Program-made: the position numbers and the translations under genes
The notes under the pieces: generated by a model
The model's input: the letters and a program-made list of their open reading frames with translations, nothing else
Database searches by the model: none
Told to the model about the DNA's origin: nothing
Part shown: piece after piece, positions 62,501 through 64,000 of the stretch
How the letters are laid out: the number at the start of each line of letters is the position of its first letter
Numbering within the stretch: position 1 is the first letter of the stretch
Assembly: GCA_025267735.1 (NCBI GenBank)
Contig: CM046298.1
Location: forward strand, 34,967,264 to 35,031,263
From: Mactra quadrangularis
Lineage: Eukaryota > Mollusca > Bivalvia > Venerida > Mactridae
DNA length: 64,000 bases
Direction of reading: 5' to 3'

Positions 62501-62879
62501 ATATTATAAGATTTCAAAACTAAAACAAACAACAAAATGAATGATGGGACAGCATTTTTGGTTTCTTAATACTGACAATAGCTGACAAGCCACTATTATT
62601 AAAGACTAATGATAATGTTTACTAGTGTGTGATTGGTGTGGTTCTCGGATCTTTGTAAGAGTATGCCTGGAGAGAATGTAAGGATAGAAATCTAATTTAA
62701 AAATGTTTACAAGAAGTTGTTTGTACATTGCTTGTAGATGTAATGCCATCCAGGCACTTCTCATATATCACAGAATTGTGTAAAATTATCATCTGGTGAA
62801 TTCTAGAGTCACATTGACATGTGACAACCATTATATATTTGGCGACTTTAGTGGTTTATTTATAGATAAATATTAAAAT

Positions 62880-64000
62880 GACAATAATTACTAGAATTAA
62901 CATCGTTGTAATAGTCCCTGGGTTTTACCATTGAGTACCAAACCTAATGCTAAAAACTCAGGATTGTCATGTTCATTTTTTAACGAAATCTCCGTGAAAT
63001 TCCTATATTACTATTTATATGATAATAATCTGACGACGAATGGTCGCCATCTTGAAAATCCTGAAAACTCTCGCTTTCAGATGGTTTGTTGATAGCGAAT
63101 TGTTATTGATGAACATTGTAACAGTAACAATGCACCTAAAACTTGTAGGAATCAATTATATGTATAGAAACTTCCTTAAGTCATTCTTTATCTCAAATGC
63201 TGTTTTGTATAAATAAAAAAAAATATTTTTTTGATTCCACAAAACAAAATACGAACATTTCTTTAATCCGACTTCTCACGACAAATGCAAATAAATCGAC
63301 ACTTTCGGGAAAATGCAACAGTTAAAATAATGCTCTTCAATCAGAATTACATTACTTTTTATGTTAATTTCTTTGGATTTATTCCAAACGACAACTTAAA
63401 GTCATTAAATATTTCCAGAAAAACGCCACTGTGGAGACTTTATATCTGTATTTTAAATCAATTTTTTAACGTTGAAACTTTTTGCAATGTTTCATTAAAG
63501 CGATTATTATTAGCGCATTAAAATGCCACTTTTACATCGAATTAAATTGAATGATGCAAAAAATTATAATCTGTTTCTCAAAGCAATGTTTTGAATAAAC
63601 GAATGCAAAATAATGTGACTTTTTATTGTATCAGATTTGTTTGGTTCTAGTAGAATGAAAGCAATGACTTTTGTGAGATTTAACCTGCATTGCCTTAAAT
63701 AACATAAATACTAAAACAACAAGTTGTAACTAGATATATTTTAATAAAACACACTCTTTTCGAAAAATTCCTGTACATGATGTGTTGTTAAGTTTTTTCA
63801 TTCATTCTAAATTTTCTTAAGAGTTAACCCAGTCAAGATAATGTTGAGAAACATTTATATTCTGATGTCAACTATGTTGTCCGTAAAAATCATAATTACA
63901 TTCACAATCTCCAGAGACTTACAGTACAAACTTTTCCTAATATTAAACTTTAGGTTATAAGATGCAAAATTATTGAAACTGTTAAACAACACATGCATGA
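62880..64000. other. End of array; possible start of a further partial copy
   Basis: About 62.88-63.83 kb has no match I can see in the other copies and holds no supported exon. From about 63840 the phrases ttatattctgatgtcaacta and ataattacattcacaa resemble 50145-50210 in copy B and 60955-61010 in copy C, so a further block may begin here and run out of the window. Confidence 0.45.

Larger units (their letters stand above)
52540..62870. repeat. Copy C of the ~9-kb tandem segment
   Basis: Copy C begins near the block at 31.14 kb of copy A, so it lacks the first ~0.7 kb, and it misses the part with the SINE. It gains a 1.58-kb TIR element (57001), a micro-retroposon (55656) and a local ~180-bp duplication (59190-59550). 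Blocks at 58980-59340 pair with copy A at about 42280-42620, and 60.7-62.87 kb pairs with copy B. Divergence is higher than between A and B at the opening block. Confidence 0.8.

Overview
This is an AT-rich, intron- and repeat-dominated stretch of animal nuclear DNA. The repeats point to a bivalve mollusc, possibly a mytilid: tRNA-derived SINEs with a shared 3' domain, (GTTT)n-tipped short retroposons ending in a GGCGCACC-type core, hAT- and mariner-like MITEs, and a Ty3/gypsy element. The species is an inference from repeat style. No bacterial-type operon, rRNA, true tRNA gene or CRISPR array is visible.

Region 1 (1-13.5 kb) has SINEs, a degenerate ~17-bp repeat field (0.56-1.1 kb), a hairpin element (1.94-2.06 kb), two adjacent minus-strand coding segments (4255-4974 and 5561-6334) for disordered proteins carrying PP1-docking-like motifs, a well-spliced 82-bp plus-strand internal exon (7758-7839), and a 34-bp minisatellite of about 32 units (8.8-9.9 kb).

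Region 2 (14.5-24.7 kb) holds two long-period tandem families: a ~1.05-kb unit (14.85-18.0 kb plus a stray copy at 19.85 kb) and a ~0.92-kb unit in four copies (21.2-24.65 kb). Small retroposons interrupt both.

Region 3 (24.7-30.4 kb) has scattered exon-like segments: a terminal exon with two membrane segments (26144-26369), a candidate internal exon (27650-27768) and a minus-strand first exon (28320-28526). It also has a complete 431-bp hAT-type MITE with a perfect 8-bp target duplication.

Region 4 (30.4-64 kb) is three diverged tandem copies of a ~9-kb non-coding segment (A about 30.4-42.85 kb, B about 43.09-52.5 kb, C about 52.54-62.87 kb). Copy A carries a LINE 3' fragment, and inside that fragment sits a nearly intact LTR retrotransposon of 5332 bp. 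Its two 1357-bp LTRs look identical, its target duplication is 5 bp, and its single ORF is Gag plus aspartic protease, with no reverse transcriptase, RNase H or integrase. Copy B carries two MITEs and a LINE tail. Copy C carries a 1.58-kb TIR element and a micro-retroposon. The private insertions show that the three copies have evolved separately since duplication.

The strongest observations are the recent Gag-protease-only gypsy element with a SCAN-like capsid region, the nested insertion history, and the ~9-kb tandem array. Host genes are seen only as isolated exons, so no pathway can be reconstructed.
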